This document shows, one piece after another, positions 62,752 through 64,000 of a stretch of 64,000 bases of DNA. The translations under genes and the position numbers were made by a program. This stretch comes from Phascolarctos cinereus (lineage: Eukaryota > Chordata > Mammalia > Diprotodontia > Phascolarctidae): the NCBI RefSeq assembly GCF_002099425.1, contig NW_018344057.1, positions 9,728,501 through 9,792,500 on the forward strand. The letters run 5' to 3'. The notes beneath the pieces are model-generated. The model ran no database searches. It saw only the letters and a list, made by a program, of their open reading frames with translations, and was not told the origin of the DNA. The stretch's first letter is position 1. Each line of letters begins with the position of its first letter.

Positions 62752-62998
62752 AAATTGAGGCCACTAGGTGGATATAGGAATCAGGAAGACCTGCCTCAGG
62801 TGCCAGCTATATGACCGTGGGTAAGTCATTTCATCTCCTCTGTGCCTTAGTTTCCTTATCTGTAAAAATGGGGATAACAGTAACACCTACCTCCTAGAGT
62901 TGTGAGGGTCAAATGAGATAACATGTAAAGTGCTTTGCCAACCTTAAAAGTGCTATATAAATGCTAGCTATCATTATTATTACTATTATTAGTGTCAT
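62752..62998 (+). repeat. MIR-type SINE (tRNA head, core, L2 tail)
   Basis: GGAATCAGGAAGACCTGCCTC, TATATGACCGTGGGTAAGTC, TTTCCTTATCTGTAAAAATGG, AATGAGATAACATGTAAAGTGCTTTGCC, GCTATATAAATGCTAGCTATC, ATTATT-rich end. Quite complete; the order matches the classic three-part MIR/Ther-1 structure. Confidence 0.8.
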
Positions 62999-64000
62999 TT
63001 TTGCTTTAGAGCAGGATTTGGCACTTATAAGGATCTTACTACATGTTACTTAAAAGACACAGACATAGGCATAAACACCCCAAAGAGAGTGTTATGTGTA
63101 GAAGTTCCAGTAGAGTAGCATAGTTCTTACACTGCTTAAGAAGAAACAGCGGGTTAAGTTCCTAAGAAATTGTAATGGATAGATTAGTGCTTACCTCAAC
63201 CTCAAGGAAGAATATAATTTGCCACCCTCTAAGAGGGATTTTTTTACATCAACACTGTCAAAAAATAATAAACCTTTTTAAAAGGTGATAAAAATTACAA
63301 TGAATGAAAGTAATGAAAAGTCCACTGCAGTAAAAATGGTAAAACATTAGGAAAGTAAACGTGGCGTTTTTCAAGATCAATAACTGGAGTGCATCTGGAA
63401 TTGGTCCCACCAAAGTCCTTAATTTGTCTTCCAGTTGCCCCTTGGCTTATGTGAAATTCACTAGTATCTCCTTCATGTTTTAAATGTCTACTATCCTTTA
63501 CCTCGGGTGCACTCGTTAAAAAAAAAAAAAGGGTATGTGATAATAAGATGGGGTCGTGATGTAAAAGCATTGATTGACCTCTCTTGTATTTTGCCCAATC
63601 AAAAGCGTAAATGAAAGATGAGATTTTATAACTGAGCTATGTTTAGTAGTTTAATTATGAGCCTTCTGTGCTCAGAAAAGAAACATAATGTATTCATGTT
63701 TCACATACAAGAGATAGACCAGCCATATTATGCAAAAGACAACATGGACCTGATAAAGCATATTTAATCTGTATTAGTAATTTTTACATAATAATTCAGT
63801 TTGACATCTTTTTTCTCCATAGTTTCTTTGACAGTAGTATCTGTTCTACAGAAATATAACTCTAGCCATTTTAATGAGAGCCACAAATGCAACTTGAACT
63901 TTTGTAATATCTCTTCTACTTAACATTTTCAAGACAAAAGTACTACTATAAATATATGTATTTTTGTTCCTGCACCTGTTCACATATTCAAAATGAATAC
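62999..64000. other. Intergenic DNA to right edge
   Basis: AT-rich single-copy sequence with no gene. AKAP5, expected on the - strand beyond ZBTB25 by conserved order, has not begun. Confidence 0.4.

Noticed and set aside
50000-64000. AKAP5 or MTHFD1 coding sequence, expected from conserved gene order
   Set aside because: No frame on the - strand resembles either protein. They probably lie beyond the right edge.

Overview
The window looks like marsupial nuclear DNA. It is AT-rich and low in CpG outside one island. It is packed with repeats whose combination is typical of marsupials: tRNA-derived SINEs, RTE-type SINEs ending in CAA repeats, marsupial-style L1 and ORF1-only L1, old L2, CR1 and MIR copies, and a short Tigger1-like DNA transposon. 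I cannot name the species from sequence alone.

The only host protein gene I can support is ZBTB25 (BTB/POZ zinc-finger repressor) on the + strand. It has two coding exons, 39747-39919 and 47762-48899, which splice cleanly into a 436-residue protein. Its start is probably the CpG island at about 2.7-4.9 kb. In other mammals ZBTB25 and ZBTB1 lie head to head, and strong splice donors occur on both strands of this island. I therefore infer that 1-3.3 kb is the first intron of ZBTB1 (- strand), that the island is a shared two-way promoter, and that about 4.7-39.7 kb is ZBTB25 intron 1. No ZBTB1 coding sequence is visible.

Layout: 1-2.7 kb, sparse sequence on the inferred ZBTB1 side; 2.7-4.9 kb, CpG island; 5-10 kb, mostly single-copy intron with L2, MIR and RTE-SINE pieces; 10.5-24.4 kb, dense repeats (several antisense L1 copies, an ORF1-only L1-like element at 16.4-19.4 kb, a CR1 at 15.2-16.3 kb, many SINEs); 24428-32827, one broken gammaretrovirus-type provirus with both LTRs, a tRNA-Pro-type primer site, a 4-bp target duplication and a nested L1; 33-38.4 kb, very decayed antisense L1; 39.7 kb, first coding exon; 40-47.7 kb, intron 2 with an L1 complex bracketed by an unusual duplication of about 300 bp; 47.8-48.9 kb, last coding exon; 48.9-64 kb, 3' UTR and intergenic DNA with a Tigger1-like element, a small tandem repeat and further SINE, L2 and CR1 relics. 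AKAP5 and MTHFD1, expected farther downstream from conserved gene order, are not seen and probably lie beyond the right edge.

I found no convincing new biological system. The points most worth a second look are the overlapping two-way promoter with opposed splice donors, an exact 23-bp duplication beside the inferred ZBTB1 first exon, the long duplication around the intron-2 L1, the ORF1-only L1-like element, and a three-unit tandem repeat with a separate relic 1.9 kb away. Repeat calls rest on recalled family sequence and are not database results.
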